Assembly (NCBI RefSeq): GCF_016650695.1
Contig: NZ_JAEKFH010000005.1
Span: forward strand, 434,001 to 498,000
Length of the DNA stretch: 64,000 bases
Source of the DNA: Pseudomonas sp. TH41
GTDB taxonomy: Bacteria; Pseudomonadota; Gammaproteobacteria; Pseudomonadales; Pseudomonadaceae
Direction: 5' to 3'
Below the pieces are notes generated by a model. That model was not told the origin of the DNA, did not search any database, and was given only the letters and a program-made list of their open reading frames with translations. Positions 1 to 8,928 of this stretch are shown here, piece by piece; positions within the stretch are counted from its first letter, which is position 1; the number at the start of each line of letters is the position of its first letter. A program made the translations under genes and the position numbers.

Positions 1-1541
1 CCTTCGCGCAAGCTGACAATCAGCTGTTCAGCCTTGGTCTTGGCGGCAGCACTGGCGTGCTCCTTGGCCAATTGCACTCGGATGCTCGCATTGACGCTTT
101 CAAGCGGCAATTGCGCAGGCTTCAGGTGTTCCTTGGCCCGCAGCACGACCACGGTTTCAGGGTCCAGCTCGATTGCGGTGCTGTTGGCGCCTTCATCCAG
201 CACTTCAGGACTGAATGCAGCGGTGACCACGGCACGGTTAGCCGCAATACCTTCGCCACCTTCACGGCCGAACGGCTTGGACGTATGAATCGTCAGCTTC
301 AGGTCCTGCGCCGGCTGGGCCAGATCGGACGATTCGAACGTAGAGTCTTCCAATTGCTTGGTCGCCTCGACAAAACGTTGCTCGACCTGCTGAGTTTTCG
401 CCTCGCGAGTCAGTTTGTCTTTCAGGCTGGCGAACGTCGGCACTTCAGGTGCTTCCACACCCAACAGCTTGATCAGGTGGAAACCGAAATCGGTGCGAAC
501 CGGCCCGGAAACCTGATCCTTGGCCAACGCATAAAGCGCTTTTTCGAAGGCTGGATCGTAGACGCCAGGACCTGCATAACCGAGGTCACCGCCGTTGTTC
601 GCCGAACCCGGATCCTGGGAGAATTCCTTGGCCAGAGCCTCGAATTTCTCACCTTTGGCCAGACGCGCCTGGACCTCTTCGATCTTGGCCTTGGCTTGCG
701 CCTCGGTCACTTTATCGTTCACTTCGATCAGAATGTGCGCAGCCCGGCGTTGCTCGGACAGGTTCGCAATTTCTTTCTGATACGCCGCTTGCAGGTCTTC
801 GTCCTTGACGCTGACCTGATCGAAGAAGGAAGCCTTCTTCAATTCGAGGTAATCAATGACGACCTGATCCGGTGTCATGAACTCCTTGGCGTGTTCGTCG
901 TAGTAGGCCTTGACCTCATCGTCGGTCAGCTTAACAGCCGCCGGGTCAGCCTTGACGTTCAGGAAAGCGAAATCGCGGGTCTGTTTTTCCAGACGGGCGA
1001 ACGCCAGCACCTGTGCATCAGTGACGAAACCGCTACCCGCCAAACCGGCGCGCAACTGACCGATCAGCATTTCCTGAGCCAGCATCTGGCGGAATTGCAT
1101 GCGGCTGTAGCCGAGTTGACGAATGACCTGATCGAAACGCTCACGACTGAACTTGCCATCCACCTGGAATTCAGGCGTTTGCAGGATCACCTGGTCCAAA
1201 GCCACTTCGGAAAAAGCGAATTTCGAGTTTTCTGCGCCTTGCAGCAGCAGTTTGCGATCGATCAGGCCTTTGAGGGCCGATTCGCGCAGCATTTTTTCAT
1301 CGAGCAAGGAAGCGTCGAAATCTTTGCCCAGCTGTTGCATCAGCTGACGGCGTTGCATATCGACCGCCTGGCTCAGCTCGTTCTGGCTGATTTCTTCGCC
1401 GTTGACCTTGGCCGCATCATTGGTGTGCGTCGTGGCCTTGAAAATGGCGTCGAAACCGGTCAAAGCCATCAGTGCAACGACGACACCAATGATGGTTTTG
1501 GCAATCCAGCCTTGTGAATTGTCCCTGATATTCTGCAGCAT
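1..1541 (-). CDS. ppiD: Peptidyl-prolyl isomerase-like periplasmic chaperone PpiD (C-terminus cut by window edge)
   Basis: Membrane-anchored SurA-like folding factor that acts on the periplasmic side of the inner membrane near the Sec translocon. The frame is open to the left edge, so only about the first 513 residues of a family of about 620 are present. A short basic N-terminus is followed by one membrane segment (about residues 12-34), then a SurA_N-like helical region rich in Gln/Arg; the parvulin domain lies toward the cut end. The ATG at 1541 is preceded by a GGGGGA ribosome site. Position beside hupB and lon is the standard Pseudomonas order. The identification is firm; isomerase activity cannot be judged because PpiD parvulin domains are often inactive. 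Confidence 0.93.
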   Translation of the reverse strand, partial: MLQNIRDNSQGWIAKTIIGVVVALMALTGFDAIFKATTHTNDAAKVNGEEISQNELSQAVDMQRRQLMQQLGKDFDASLLDEKMLRESALKGLIDRKLLLQGAENSKFAFSEVALDQVILQTPEFQVDGKFSRERFDQVIRQLGYSRMQFRQMLAQEMLIGQLRAGLAGSGFVTDAQVLAFARLEKQTRDFAFLNVKADPAAVKLTDDEVKAYYDEHAKEFMTPDQVVIDYLELKKASFFDQVSVKDEDLQAAYQKEIANLSEQRRAAHILIEVNDKVTEAQAKAKIEEVQARLAKGEKFEALAKEFSQDPGSANNGGDLGYAGPGVYDPAFEKALYALAKDQVSGPVRTDFGFHLIKLLGVEAPEVPTFASLKDKLTREAKTQQVEQRFVEATKQLEDSTFESSDLAQPAQDLKLTIHTSKPFGREGGEGIAANRAVVTAAFSPEVLDEGANSTAIELDPETVVVLRAKEHLKPAQLPLESVNASIRVQLAKEHASAAAKTKAEQLIVSLRE

Positions 1542-1611
1542 GCGTCCCCCAGAAACGGTTGAACTTCAAAATTAGGCAACCGTGGAGCGTGGGTAGAATC
1601 CGGATAGAAGA

Positions 1612-1635
1612 AAGGCGCATCCGAGGATGCGCCTT
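1612..1635 (-). terminator. Intrinsic terminator after tRNA-like relic
   Basis: A perfect 10-bp stem (AAGGCGCATC with GATGCGCCTT, four-base loop), followed on the minus strand by TTTCTTCT. It ends transcription from the tRNA-like sequence and hupB side before ppiD. Confidence 0.75.
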
Positions 1636-1643
1636 CTCGTAAC

Positions 1644-1722
1644 TGGCGGAGCGGACCGAGGGTTCGAACTTGCGACCCTCGGTGGTCTCAGATCGGCAAC
1701 TTGTCGACTGGACTACCGCTCC
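1644..1722 (-). pseudogene. Degenerate tRNA-Asp-like sequence
   Basis: On the minus strand the sequence starts GGAGCGGTAGTCCAGTCG, very like bacterial tRNA-Asp, and ends in CCGCTCCGCCA, so the acceptor stem (GGAGCGG/CCGCTCC) and CCA are intact. The middle does not fold as a tRNA. No anticodon stem closes around a plausible anticodon, and the T-arm region instead forms a 7-bp hairpin CCGAGGG/CCCTCGG with a 13-base loop carrying GTTCGAA, two bases off the normal spacing. A terminator follows directly. It is either a decayed tRNA-Asp or a short structured RNA that keeps tRNA ends. Confidence 0.55.
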
Positions 1723-1775
1723 GCTGCCAGGTCAGGCATGACCCCGACCCGGATAGGCAAAAACCTGAATCGAAC

Positions 1776-2048
1776 TTAGTTGACAGCTTCTTTCAGTGCT
1801 TTACCGGCTTTGAAACCTGGTTTTTTGGCTGCTGCGATTTCCAGTGTCTTACCGGTCTGTGGGTTACGACCAATGCGAGCTGGACGATCAGTTACGGAGA
1901 AAGTACCGAAACCAACCAGAACAACAGAGTCGCCAGCCTTGAGAGCGCCAGTGACGGATTCGATTACAGCGTCCAGCGCACGGCCAGCAGCAGCTTTCGG
2001 GATATCAGCGGATGCAGCGATAGCATCAATCAGTTCCGACTTGTTCAC
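1776..2048 (-). CDS. hupB: DNA-binding protein HU-beta
   Basis: Ninety-residue histone-like nucleoid protein that bends DNA as a dimer. The full family length is present: N-terminal helices (MNKSELIDAIAASADI), the conserved GFGTF turn, and the arm with the signature GRNPQTGKTLEI, including the proline that intercalates at DNA kinks. It lies between lon and ppiD as in other pseudomonads and has its own strong promoter upstream. No anomaly seen. Confidence 0.97.
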   Translation of the reverse strand: MNKSELIDAIAASADIPKAAAGRALDAVIESVTGALKAGDSVVLVGFGTFSVTDRPARIGRNPQTGKTLEIAAAKKPGFKAGKALKEAVN

Positions 2049-2146
2049 TCTAAGTCCCCTTATATCTATTTGAGTATGATTCTAAGTTTTTTGGTAAAAA
2101 CAAAAACGAGTGCTGAATGGCCTACAGACACTACAAAAGAGCCGCT

Positions 2147-2175
2147 TTATAACAAGGGCTCTAAAAAGCTGTCAA
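2147..2175 (-). promoter_or_regulatory. Sigma-70 promoter of hupB
   Basis: On the minus strand TTGACA, 17 bases, TTATAA, about 100 bases before the hupB start codon, in the lon-hupB gap. A perfect -35 with near-consensus -10 suits an abundant nucleoid protein. Confidence 0.75.
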
Positions 2176-2199
2176 GGAAGCCCCTCAGGCAAATGCGTA

Positions 2200-4596
2200 C
2201 TAATGCGTGCTAATTCTTTCCTTAGAGTCAGACTCGCGTTTTTCATCCTTCGCAACAATCTCTGGAACCACATCCGGCAAGGGCTCCGGCGCGTATTGCA
2301 GCGCAATTTGCAGGACCTCGTCAATCCATTTAACCGGTTTAATCTGCAGATCTTGCTTGATATTGTCAGGAATTTCCTTCAAATCGCGCACGTTCTCTTC
2401 AGGAATGATCACGGTCTTGATCCCGCCACGGTGAGCAGCGAGCAGTTTTTCCTTAAGACCGCCAATCGCCAATACCTGCCCACGCAATGTGATTTCGCCC
2501 GTCATGGCGACATCCGCGCGCACAGGGATCCCTGTCAATGCCGATACCAACGCCGTGCACATGCCTACACCGGCGCTAGGGCCGTCCTTCGGGGTCGCCC
2601 CTTCCGGCATGTGGATGTGCGTGTCACGCTTCTCGTGGAAGTCGAGAGGAATCCCCAGGCTCTTCGCACGACTGCGGACAACGGTCAACGCGGCGGTGAT
2701 CGACTCGACCATCACGTCACCCAATGAACCGGTCTTGATCAACTGGCCTTTGCCCGGTACGACAGCGGCTTCGATGGTCAGCAATTCGCCGCCCACTTGA
2801 GTCCACGCCAACCCGGTAACCTGACCGATCTGATCTTGCGACTCCGCCAGGCCGTAACGGAATTTGCGCACGCCAAGGAAGTGTTCCAGCATCTCCGCAG
2901 TCACCTTCACCGAGAAGCGTTTTTCCATCGCGTGCTCTTTGACTGCCTTGCGGCAAACCTTGGCGATCTGGCGCTCCAGGCCACGTACACCGGCTTCGCG
3001 GGTGTAGTAGCGAATGATGTCGCGAATCGCCTCGGCGTCGAATTCCAGCTCGCCTTTTTTCAGGCCGTTGGCCGTAATCTGCTTGGGCGAAAGGTATTTG
3101 ACGGCGATGTTGATCTTCTCGTCTTCGGTGTAACCCGGCAGACGAATCACTTCCATCCGGTCCAGCAGCGCCGGCGGGATGTTCATGGAGTTCGAGGTGC
3201 AAAGGAACATCACATCGGACAGGTCGTAGTCGACTTCCAGATAGTGATCGTTGAAGTTGTGGTTCTGCTCCGGATCGAGCACTTCCAGCAATGCCGAGGC
3301 CGGATCGCCACGCATGTCGCTGCCCATTTTGTCGATTTCATCGAGCAGGAACAGCGGGTTGCGCACTCCCACCTTTGTCATCTTTTGAATCAATCTTCCT
3401 GGCATCGAACCGATATAAGTACGGCGATGACCACGAATTTCCGCTTCATCGCGCACACCACCGAGGGCCATGCGCACGAATTTGCGGTTAGTGGCGTGAG
3501 CAATCGACTCCGCCAGAGAGGTTTTACCCACCCCAGGAGGACCGACCAGGCACAACACCGGACCACGAATTTTCTTCACGCGTTTTTGCACGGCGAGGTA
3601 TTCGAGGATCCGTTCTTTGACTTCTTCCAGACCGTAATGGTCGGCGTCGAGGATGTCCTCTGCACGAGCCAGGTCCAGGCGTACCTTGCTCTGAGCCTTC
3701 CACGGCACCTGAACCAGCCAGTCGATGTAAGAACGCACCACGGTCGCTTCAGCAGACATTGGCGACATTTGCTTGAGCTTGTTCAGCTCGCCCTGGGCTT
3801 TGGCCAAGGCATCTTTCGGCAGACCCGCGGCATCGATGCGCTTTTTCAGCTCTTCGATTTCGTTGTGGCCTTCGTCGCTGTCGCCGAGCTCTTTCTGAAT
3901 GGCCTTCATTTGCTCATTCAGGTAGTACTCGCGCTGGCTGCGCTCCATTTGTTTTTTGACGCGACCGCGAATCCGTTTTTCGACTTGCAGCAGATCGATC
4001 TCGGCATCCAGCAACGCCAAAACGTGCTCGACCCGGGCCGACAAATCAATGATTTCGAGGATTTCCTGCTTCTGCTCGATCTTCAGGGCCATGTGCGCAG
4101 CCATGGTGTCGACCAGGCGGCCTGGCTCGTCGATGCTGTTAAGCGACGACAGGACTTCAGCGGGGACTTTCTTGCCCAGCTGCACATATTGCTCGAATTG
4201 AGCCAACAGGCTGCGGACAAATACTTCCGACTCGCGTTCAGGCGCGTCGACTTCGTCGATCAATGAGACTTCGGCACGGCAGTGGCCGTCCACTTCGCTG
4301 AAGCGCTCCACGGCGCCCCGCTGCTCACCTTCAACCAGAACCTTGACCGTGCCGTCAGGCAGCTTGAGCAGCTGCAGCACAGTAGCGATTGTACCTACGC
4401 GATAGAGTGCATCTTCACCGGGATCGTCGTCAGCAGGGTTTCTCTGAGCCAGCAGAAGGATCTGCTTGTCGCCCGTCATCGCAGCCTCGAGGGCTTCGAT
4501 GGATTTCTCGCGCCCCACGAACAGCGGGATAACCATGTGCGGATAAACCACAACATCACGCAATGGCAGGAGAGGCAATTCGATGGTTGTCTTCAT
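2200..4596 (-). CDS. lon: ATP-dependent protease Lon
   Basis: Cytosolic hexameric AAA+ serine protease that removes misfolded and regulatory proteins. The 798 residues match family length: N-terminal substrate domain (about 1-200), coiled-coil, AAA+ module with Walker A GPPGVGKT, and C-terminal protease domain with the catalytic Ser in GPSAGVG (Ser674) and Lys717, 43 residues apart as in E. coli Lon. The C-terminal tail is charged (KDEKRESDSKE). It is downstream of clpX with a heat-shock-type promoter in between, so it can be transcribed apart from clpPX. Confidence 0.98.
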   Translation of the reverse strand: MKTTIELPLLPLRDVVVYPHMVIPLFVGREKSIEALEAAMTGDKQILLLAQRNPADDDPGEDALYRVGTIATVLQLLKLPDGTVKVLVEGEQRGAVERFSEVDGHCRAEVSLIDEVDAPERESEVFVRSLLAQFEQYVQLGKKVPAEVLSSLNSIDEPGRLVDTMAAHMALKIEQKQEILEIIDLSARVEHVLALLDAEIDLLQVEKRIRGRVKKQMERSQREYYLNEQMKAIQKELGDSDEGHNEIEELKKRIDAAGLPKDALAKAQGELNKLKQMSPMSAEATVVRSYIDWLVQVPWKAQSKVRLDLARAEDILDADHYGLEEVKERILEYLAVQKRVKKIRGPVLCLVGPPGVGKTSLAESIAHATNRKFVRMALGGVRDEAEIRGHRRTYIGSMPGRLIQKMTKVGVRNPLFLLDEIDKMGSDMRGDPASALLEVLDPEQNHNFNDHYLEVDYDLSDVMFLCTSNSMNIPPALLDRMEVIRLPGYTEDEKINIAVKYLSPKQITANGLKKGELEFDAEAIRDIIRYYTREAGVRGLERQIAKVCRKAVKEHAMEKRFSVKVTAEMLEHFLGVRKFRYGLAESQDQIGQVTGLAWTQVGGELLTIEAAVVPGKGQLIKTGSLGDVMVESITAALTVVRSRAKSLGIPLDFHEKRDTHIHMPEGATPKDGPSAGVGMCTALVSALTGIPVRADVAMTGEITLRGQVLAIGGLKEKLLAAHRGGIKTVIIPEENVRDLKEIPDNIKQDLQIKPVKWIDEVLQIALQYAPEPLPDVVPEIVAKDEKRESDSKERISTH

Positions 4597-4654
4597 GATT
4601 TCGCCTCTACGGCGGCCATAAGGCCGTAAACAGATGGATGTAAGCTTGAAACCA

Positions 4655-4683
4655 AGATGGGGGCTGGTTTGGAAAAAAACAAG
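4655..4683 (-). promoter_or_regulatory. Possible sigma-32 (heat-shock) promoter of lon
   Basis: Minus strand CTTGTTT, 15 bases, CCCATCT. The -10 half matches the RpoH consensus CCCATNT and the -35 half matches CTTG. It lies about 60 bases before the lon start codon, where heat-shock control of lon is expected. Confidence 0.45.
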
Positions 4684-4754
4684 CGGATTAAAAAACCGCT
4701 TAAAAAGATCGTCCGCACGCGGCCCGAGCCTTCGGCAGCTCCTACAAAAGCAAA

Positions 4755-4776
4755 GGGGCCCGAAGGCCCCTTCTTT
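4755..4776 (-). terminator. Terminator after clpX
   Basis: GC-only stem GGGGCC/GGCCCC with a tetraloop (TTCG on the minus strand), then TTTGCTTTTG. It separates clpX from lon. Confidence 0.7.
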
Positions 4777-4794
4777 ATTCCAGCTGCGTGACGC

Positions 4795-6078
4795 TTAAGC
4801 GTCTGGCGCGGCCTTGGCAGCCGGCTCACTGTTTTCGTAGATATACAGTGGCTTGGACTTACCTTCTATAACGCTTTCATCGATCACTACTTTACTCACC
4901 TCGGACTGCGAGGGAATTTCATACATAGTGTCGAGCAATACACCTTCGAGAATCGAGCGCAGTCCACGGGCACCGGTTTTGCGTTCCAGGGCACGTTTGG
5001 CGACCGATTTCAGAGCGTCGGCCCGGAATTCCAGGTCCACACCTTCCATCTCGAACAGCTTGGCATACTGTTTGGTCAGAGCATTTTTCGGCTCGGTGAG
5101 AATCTGCATCAAAGCAGCCTCATCAAGCTCGTCCAGCGTGGCAAGAACGGGCAGACGACCGACGAACTCCGGGATCAGACCGAACTTGACCAGATCGTCA
5201 GGTTCGACTTCACGCAGGGACTCACCGACTTTCTTGCCTTCTTCCTTGCTGCGCACTTCCGCGTTGAAACCAATGCCACCCTTGGTGGAACGGTTTTGAA
5301 TAACCTTTTCCAGACCGGAGAACGCACCACCACAGATGAACAGGATGTTACGGGTGTCGACCTGAAGGAATTCCTGCTGCGGATGCTTGCGACCACCTTG
5401 AGGCGGAACGGAAGCGACCGTGCCTTCGATCAACTTGAGCAGGGCCTGCTGCACGCCTTCACCGGAAACGTCCCGGGTGATCGACGGGTTGTCAGACTTG
5501 CGCGAGATCTTGTCGATCTCATCGATGTAGACAATGCCCATCTGGGCTTTTTCTACGTCGTAATCGCACTTCTGCAGCAGCTTCTGAATGATGTTCTCGA
5601 CATCTTCACCTACGTAACCCGCCTCGGTGAGGGTGGTTGCGTCGGCGATGGTGAACGGAACGTTCAACAAGCGGGCCAGTGTTTCGGCAAGCAGGGTTTT
5701 ACCCGAGCCTGTCGGGCCGATCAGCAAGATGTTGCTTTTGCCGAGCTCGACGTCGTCATTCTTTTTGTCACGCTGGTTCAGACGCTTGTAGTGGTTGTAT
5801 ACCGCTACGGCCAGAACCTTTTTCGCACGCTCCTGACCAATCACATACTGATCAAGGATGCCGCTGATTTCTTTAGGCGAAGGCAATTTATGCGCGCTGC
5901 TTTCGGCCTGGGCTTCCTGCACCTCCTCACGGATGATGTCATTGCACAGGTCGACGCACTCGTCGCAAATAAAGACCGAGGGGCCGGCAATCAACTTACG
6001 CACTTCATGCTGGCTTTTGCCACAGAAGGAGCAATAGAGCAGCTTGCCGTTGTCCTCGCCGTTGCGGGTGTCAGTCAT
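4795..6078 (-). CDS. clpX: ClpXP protease ATPase subunit ClpX
   Basis: AAA+ unfoldase that feeds ClpP. The N-terminal zinc-binding domain shows the four cysteines (CSFC...CDECVDLC), followed by Walker A GPTGSGKT, Walker B, the IGF-type loop for ClpP docking and sensor motifs. I place the start at the ATG at 6078 (MTDTRNGEDNG, 427 residues, the usual Pseudomonas length). An in-frame ATG 33 bases upstream would add an 11-residue extension not seen in the family. It lies 111 bases after clpP. Confidence 0.97.
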   Translation of the reverse strand: MTDTRNGEDNGKLLYCSFCGKSQHEVRKLIAGPSVFICDECVDLCNDIIREEVQEAQAESSAHKLPSPKEISGILDQYVIGQERAKKVLAVAVYNHYKRLNQRDKKNDDVELGKSNILLIGPTGSGKTLLAETLARLLNVPFTIADATTLTEAGYVGEDVENIIQKLLQKCDYDVEKAQMGIVYIDEIDKISRKSDNPSITRDVSGEGVQQALLKLIEGTVASVPPQGGRKHPQQEFLQVDTRNILFICGGAFSGLEKVIQNRSTKGGIGFNAEVRSKEEGKKVGESLREVEPDDLVKFGLIPEFVGRLPVLATLDELDEAALMQILTEPKNALTKQYAKLFEMEGVDLEFRADALKSVAKRALERKTGARGLRSILEGVLLDTMYEIPSQSEVSKVVIDESVIEGKSKPLYIYENSEPAAKAAPDA

Positions 6079-6126
6079 TCGTTCGATCCAAATCCGATAG
6101 GCTTGCAACACAAGATGAAGGCTATT

Positions 6127-6146
6127 GCGGGCTTTTTCAAGCCCGC
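6127..6146 (-). terminator. Hairpin between clpP and clpX
   Basis: Perfect 8-bp stem GCGGGCTT/AAGCCCGC with a 4-base loop in the clpP-clpX gap. No long T-run follows on the minus strand, so it is more likely a partial terminator or an mRNA 3'-end stabiliser. Confidence 0.4.
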
Positions 6147-6189
6147 TGGTGATCGGAGCAGCCGACCACCCCTTTTTGAGCTGCTTATT

Positions 6190-6825
6190 TTAAGCGGGGC
6201 GCTGGCTGATCACTTCATCGATCAACCCGTACTCACGTGCGGCTTCGGCACTCATGAAGTTATCGCGATTGGTGTCGCGCTCGATTTCTTCAAGAGTGTG
6301 CCCGCTGTGCTGGGCCATCAGCGTGTTGAGACGCTCGCGAATGAAGAGGATTTCCTTGGCATGGATTTCGATATCCGACGCCTGGCCCTGGAAACCGCCC
6401 AGTGGCTGGTGAATCATCACACGCGAGTTCGGCAAGCAGTAACGTTTGCCAGCGGCACCTGCTGTCAGCAGAAACGCGCCCATGCTGCACGCCTGACCGA
6501 TACAGGTGGTCGACACGTTTGGCTTGATGAACTGCATGGTGTCATAGATCGACATACCCGCCGTCACCGAACCGCCCGGGGAGTTGATATAGAGATGGAT
6601 GTCCTTGTCCGGGTTTTCCGCTTCAAGGAACAGCAGTTGCGCACAGATCAGGTTGGCCATGTAGTCCTCTACCGGGCCAACCAGAAAAATCACTCGCTCC
6701 TTGAGAAGGCGCGAGTAAATGTCGTAAGCGCGCTCGCCACGAGCAGACTGCTCGACAACCATCGGGACCAGGCCGCCTGCGGCCTGGATATCAGAGTTCT
6801 GCTGAATATACGAATTACGGAACAT
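6190..6825 (-). CDS. clpP: ClpP protease proteolytic subunit
   Basis: Tetradecameric serine protease core of ClpXP/ClpAP. It has 211 residues with the catalytic triad in place: Ser114 in CSMGAFLL, His139 in MIHQPLGG and Asp188 in TNRDNF. A short N-terminal propeptide is expected to be removed. It lies between tig and clpX, the conserved tig-clpP-clpX order. Confidence 0.98.
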   Translation of the reverse strand: MFRNSYIQQNSDIQAAGGLVPMVVEQSARGERAYDIYSRLLKERVIFLVGPVEDYMANLICAQLLFLEAENPDKDIHLYINSPGGSVTAGMSIYDTMQFIKPNVSTTCIGQACSMGAFLLTAGAAGKRYCLPNSRVMIHQPLGGFQGQASDIEIHAKEILFIRERLNTLMAQHSGHTLEEIERDTNRDNFMSAEAAREYGLIDEVISQRPA

Positions 6826-6864
6826 GCTCTGCAGTCACTCCCAAATAGTTATGTCTTGAATACG

Positions 6865-6892
6865 CATAAGCCAGCACGAAGGCTGGCTTATG
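6865..6892 (-). terminator. Hairpin after tig
   Basis: Perfect 11-bp inverted repeat CATAAGCCAGC/GCTGGCTTATG with a 6-base loop between tig and clpP. It lacks a T-tract, so it may attenuate rather than fully stop transcription into clpP. Confidence 0.45.
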
Positions 6893-6918
6893 GTGTGTAC
6901 TTCTTACAGCAAAAACGA

Positions 6919-8229
6919 TCAGTCGGCTTGTGGAGCTTCTACCGGCTTGACTGCTTCTTCGTAAGAGACCGACTTGTCGGTCACGCTAGCTTTCTGCAGA
7001 ACAGTATCCACAACTTGTTCTTCCAGCACAACCGAACGGACTTCGTTCAGTTGCTGGTCGTTCTTGTAGTACCAGGACACAACCTGCTCAGGCTCTTGGT
7101 AGGCCGAAGCCATTTCCTGAATCATTTCACGAACGCGGGCTTCGTCAGGCTTGAGGTCGAACTGCTTGACCACTTCAGCCACGATCAGACCCAGCACAAC
7201 GCGGCGCTTGGCTTGTTCTTCGAACAGCTCGGCCGGCAGTTGGTCAGGCTTGATGTTGCCGCCGAACTGCTGAACAGCCTGCACGCGCAGACGGTCAACT
7301 TCGTTGGACAGCAGAGCCTTAGGCACTTCGATCGGGTTGGTGGCCAGCAGACCGTCCATTACCTGATTCTTGACCTTGGATTTGATCGCCTGACGCAGCT
7401 CGCGCTCCATGTTCTTGCGAACTTCAGTGCGGAAGCCTTCCAGGCCAGTTTCCTTGATGCCGAATTGAGCGAAGAATTCTTCGTTCAGTTCTGGCAGTTT
7501 TGGCTCGGAAACAGTGTTCACCGTCACGGTGAACTCAGCGGTTTTGCCAGCCAGGTCGAGGTTCTGATAGTCCTCTGGGAAGGTCAGGTTCAGAACGCGC
7601 TCTTCGCCGGCTTTAGCGCCAACCAGACCGTCTTCGAAACCAGGGATCATGCGGCCGGAACCCAGCACCAGCTGAGTGCCTTTGGCGGAACCGCCAGCGA
7701 ACACTTCACCGTCAACCTTGCCGACGAAATCGATGTTCAGCTGGTCTTCGTTCTGAGCGGCGCGATCAGCCACTTCGAAACGGGTGTTCTGCTTGCGCAG
7801 CACGTCCAGCATTTTGTCCAGATCGGCGTCAGCCACGTCAGCGCTCAGGCGCTCTACGGTGATACCGTCGAAACCGGCAACGGTGAACTCTGGGAACACT
7901 TCGAAAACTGCGACGTATTCCAGGTCTTTGCCAGCTTCAATCGACTTAGGCTCGATCGAAGGAGCGCCAGCCGGGTTCAGCTTCTGCTCAACAACGGCTT
8001 CGTAGAAAGAGGACTGGATCACGTCGCCCACTGCTTCCTGACGTGCATCAGCACCGAAACGGCGCTTGATTTCACTCATTGGCACTTTGCCTGGACGGAA
8101 GCCAGCAATCTTGGCCTTTTGGGCAGTCTGCTGCAGACGCTTGTTGACCTGAGTCTCAATGCGCTCAGCCGGCACGGTGATGCTCATGCGGCGCTCAAGA
8201 GCAGAAGTATTTTCAACAGAAACTTGCAT
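6919..8229 (-). CDS. tig: Trigger factor
   Basis: Ribosome-associated chaperone with an FKBP-type isomerase domain. The start at ATG 8229 (MQVSVENTSALERRM, 436 residues) follows GAGGAAT and matches family starts; a longer frame to 8292 has no ribosome site. The ribosome-binding loop appears as GFRPGKVP, the FKBP domain spans roughly residues 150-245, and the C-terminal arms are helical. It is first in the tig-clpP-clpX group. Confidence 0.97.
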   Translation of the reverse strand: MQVSVENTSALERRMSITVPAERIETQVNKRLQQTAQKAKIAGFRPGKVPMSEIKRRFGADARQEAVGDVIQSSFYEAVVEQKLNPAGAPSIEPKSIEAGKDLEYVAVFEVFPEFTVAGFDGITVERLSADVADADLDKMLDVLRKQNTRFEVADRAAQNEDQLNIDFVGKVDGEVFAGGSAKGTQLVLGSGRMIPGFEDGLVGAKAGEERVLNLTFPEDYQNLDLAGKTAEFTVTVNTVSEPKLPELNEEFFAQFGIKETGLEGFRTEVRKNMERELRQAIKSKVKNQVMDGLLATNPIEVPKALLSNEVDRLRVQAVQQFGGNIKPDQLPAELFEEQAKRRVVLGLIVAEVVKQFDLKPDEARVREMIQEMASAYQEPEQVVSWYYKNDQQLNEVRSVVLEEQVVDTVLQKASVTDKSVSYEEAVKPVEAPQAD

Positions 8230-8595
8230 GGATATTCCTCGTTGCACAGACGTTAGCCGGCCGTTTCCGACCCCAGAATCAAGGGCATGCATTCTAGTGG
8301 GTCAAACTCAAGAAGTCACCCTACTGAAAACGGGTAAAAAAGCAGCAGGCAATTTATTAGGCGGGGACAAACGGTTGTGCCTCGCCCTGTTAGCAAATAC
8401 ATCCAATCATGCCAGGGCTCTGCATCAATCCTTCTATATATAGAAGAAGCTGCCAATCATCTCCCTGACAGCCGATCTTGCGAGCAAGGCCGGCGGGCGG
8501 CGGCGCATCATCGAGAAACATAAATACGACGAAACCCCCACCCCTGCGACCCAGAACCTGCAGTCGCTGAACACTCGAACCGCTAAAACAAAAAA
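8230..8595. other. Upstream region of tig with no gene seen
   Basis: Between the tRNA operon and tig. I see no coding frame with a ribosome site and no clear RNA gene here; a tig promoter must lie here but no convincing boxes stand out. Confidence 0.5.
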
Positions 8596-8621
8596 GGCGC
8601 CAGACTGTTAAATCTGGCGCC
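8596..8621 (-). terminator. Terminator of the tRNA operon
   Basis: Stem GGCGCCAGA/TCTGGCGCC with an 8-base loop, followed on the minus strand by TTTTTTG. It lies just after the distal tRNA-His, and the same hairpin recurs at 8893. Confidence 0.8.
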
Positions 8622-8631
8622 TCTCGAAATA

Positions 8632-8707
8632 TGGGGTGGACGAAGGGGATCGAACCCTCGACAACGGGAGTCACAATCCCGTGCTCTACCAACTGAGCTA
8701 CGCCCAC
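8632..8707 (-). tRNA. tRNA-His (GTG), distal copy
   Basis: 76-base cloverleaf ending in encoded CCA. Acceptor GTGGGCG pairs with the 3' strand, the anticodon loop is TTGTGAC (anticodon GTG), and the T-loop is GTTCGAT. Identical to the copy at 8929. Confidence 0.96.
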
Positions 8708-8785
8708 CATATTGCCTTACAAAGAAGCCAAACAACTCCCTTGCTGCGCTCCAGCCAAGCCAGTCGGCCTGAGTGAAGCTTTATT

Positions 8786-8870
8786 TGGTGCGGATGAAGA
8801 GACTCGAACTCTTACGCCTCGCGGCGCTGGAACCTAAATCCAGTGTGTCTACCAATTCCACCACATCCGC
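8786..8870 (-). tRNA. tRNA-Leu (TAG)
   Basis: 85-base class II tRNA with a long variable arm. Acceptor GCGGATG, anticodon loop around TTTAGGT (anticodon TAG), encoded CCA. It reads CUN leucine codons. Confidence 0.96.
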
Positions 8871-8892
8871 AGTTTGAAGCTGTTAAAGCAAA

Positions 8893-8918
8893 GGCGCCAG
8901 ACTGTTAAATCTGGCGCC
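8893..8918 (-). terminator. Internal hairpin of the tRNA operon
   Basis: Same hairpin as at 8596 but followed by TTTGCTTT rather than a clean T-run, inside the operon between the proximal tRNA-His and tRNA-Leu. It may be a leaky terminator or processing site left by the duplication. Confidence 0.6.
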
Positions 8919-8928
8919 TCTCGAAATA

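Noticed and set aside
57..1517. Long open frame on the plus strand opposite ppiD
   Set aside because: It is the antisense shadow of the GC-rich ppiD gene; the product has no recognisable domain and no ribosome site, while the minus strand encodes a clear PpiD.
5296..8256. 986-codon plus-strand open frame opposite clpX, clpP and tig
   Set aside because: It crosses three well-known genes and their gaps on the other strand; composition is His/Gln/Leu-rich as expected for a reversed frame.
8390..8710. Open frame overlapping tRNA-His on the minus strand
   Set aside because: It translates a tRNA and its terminator; no ribosome site.
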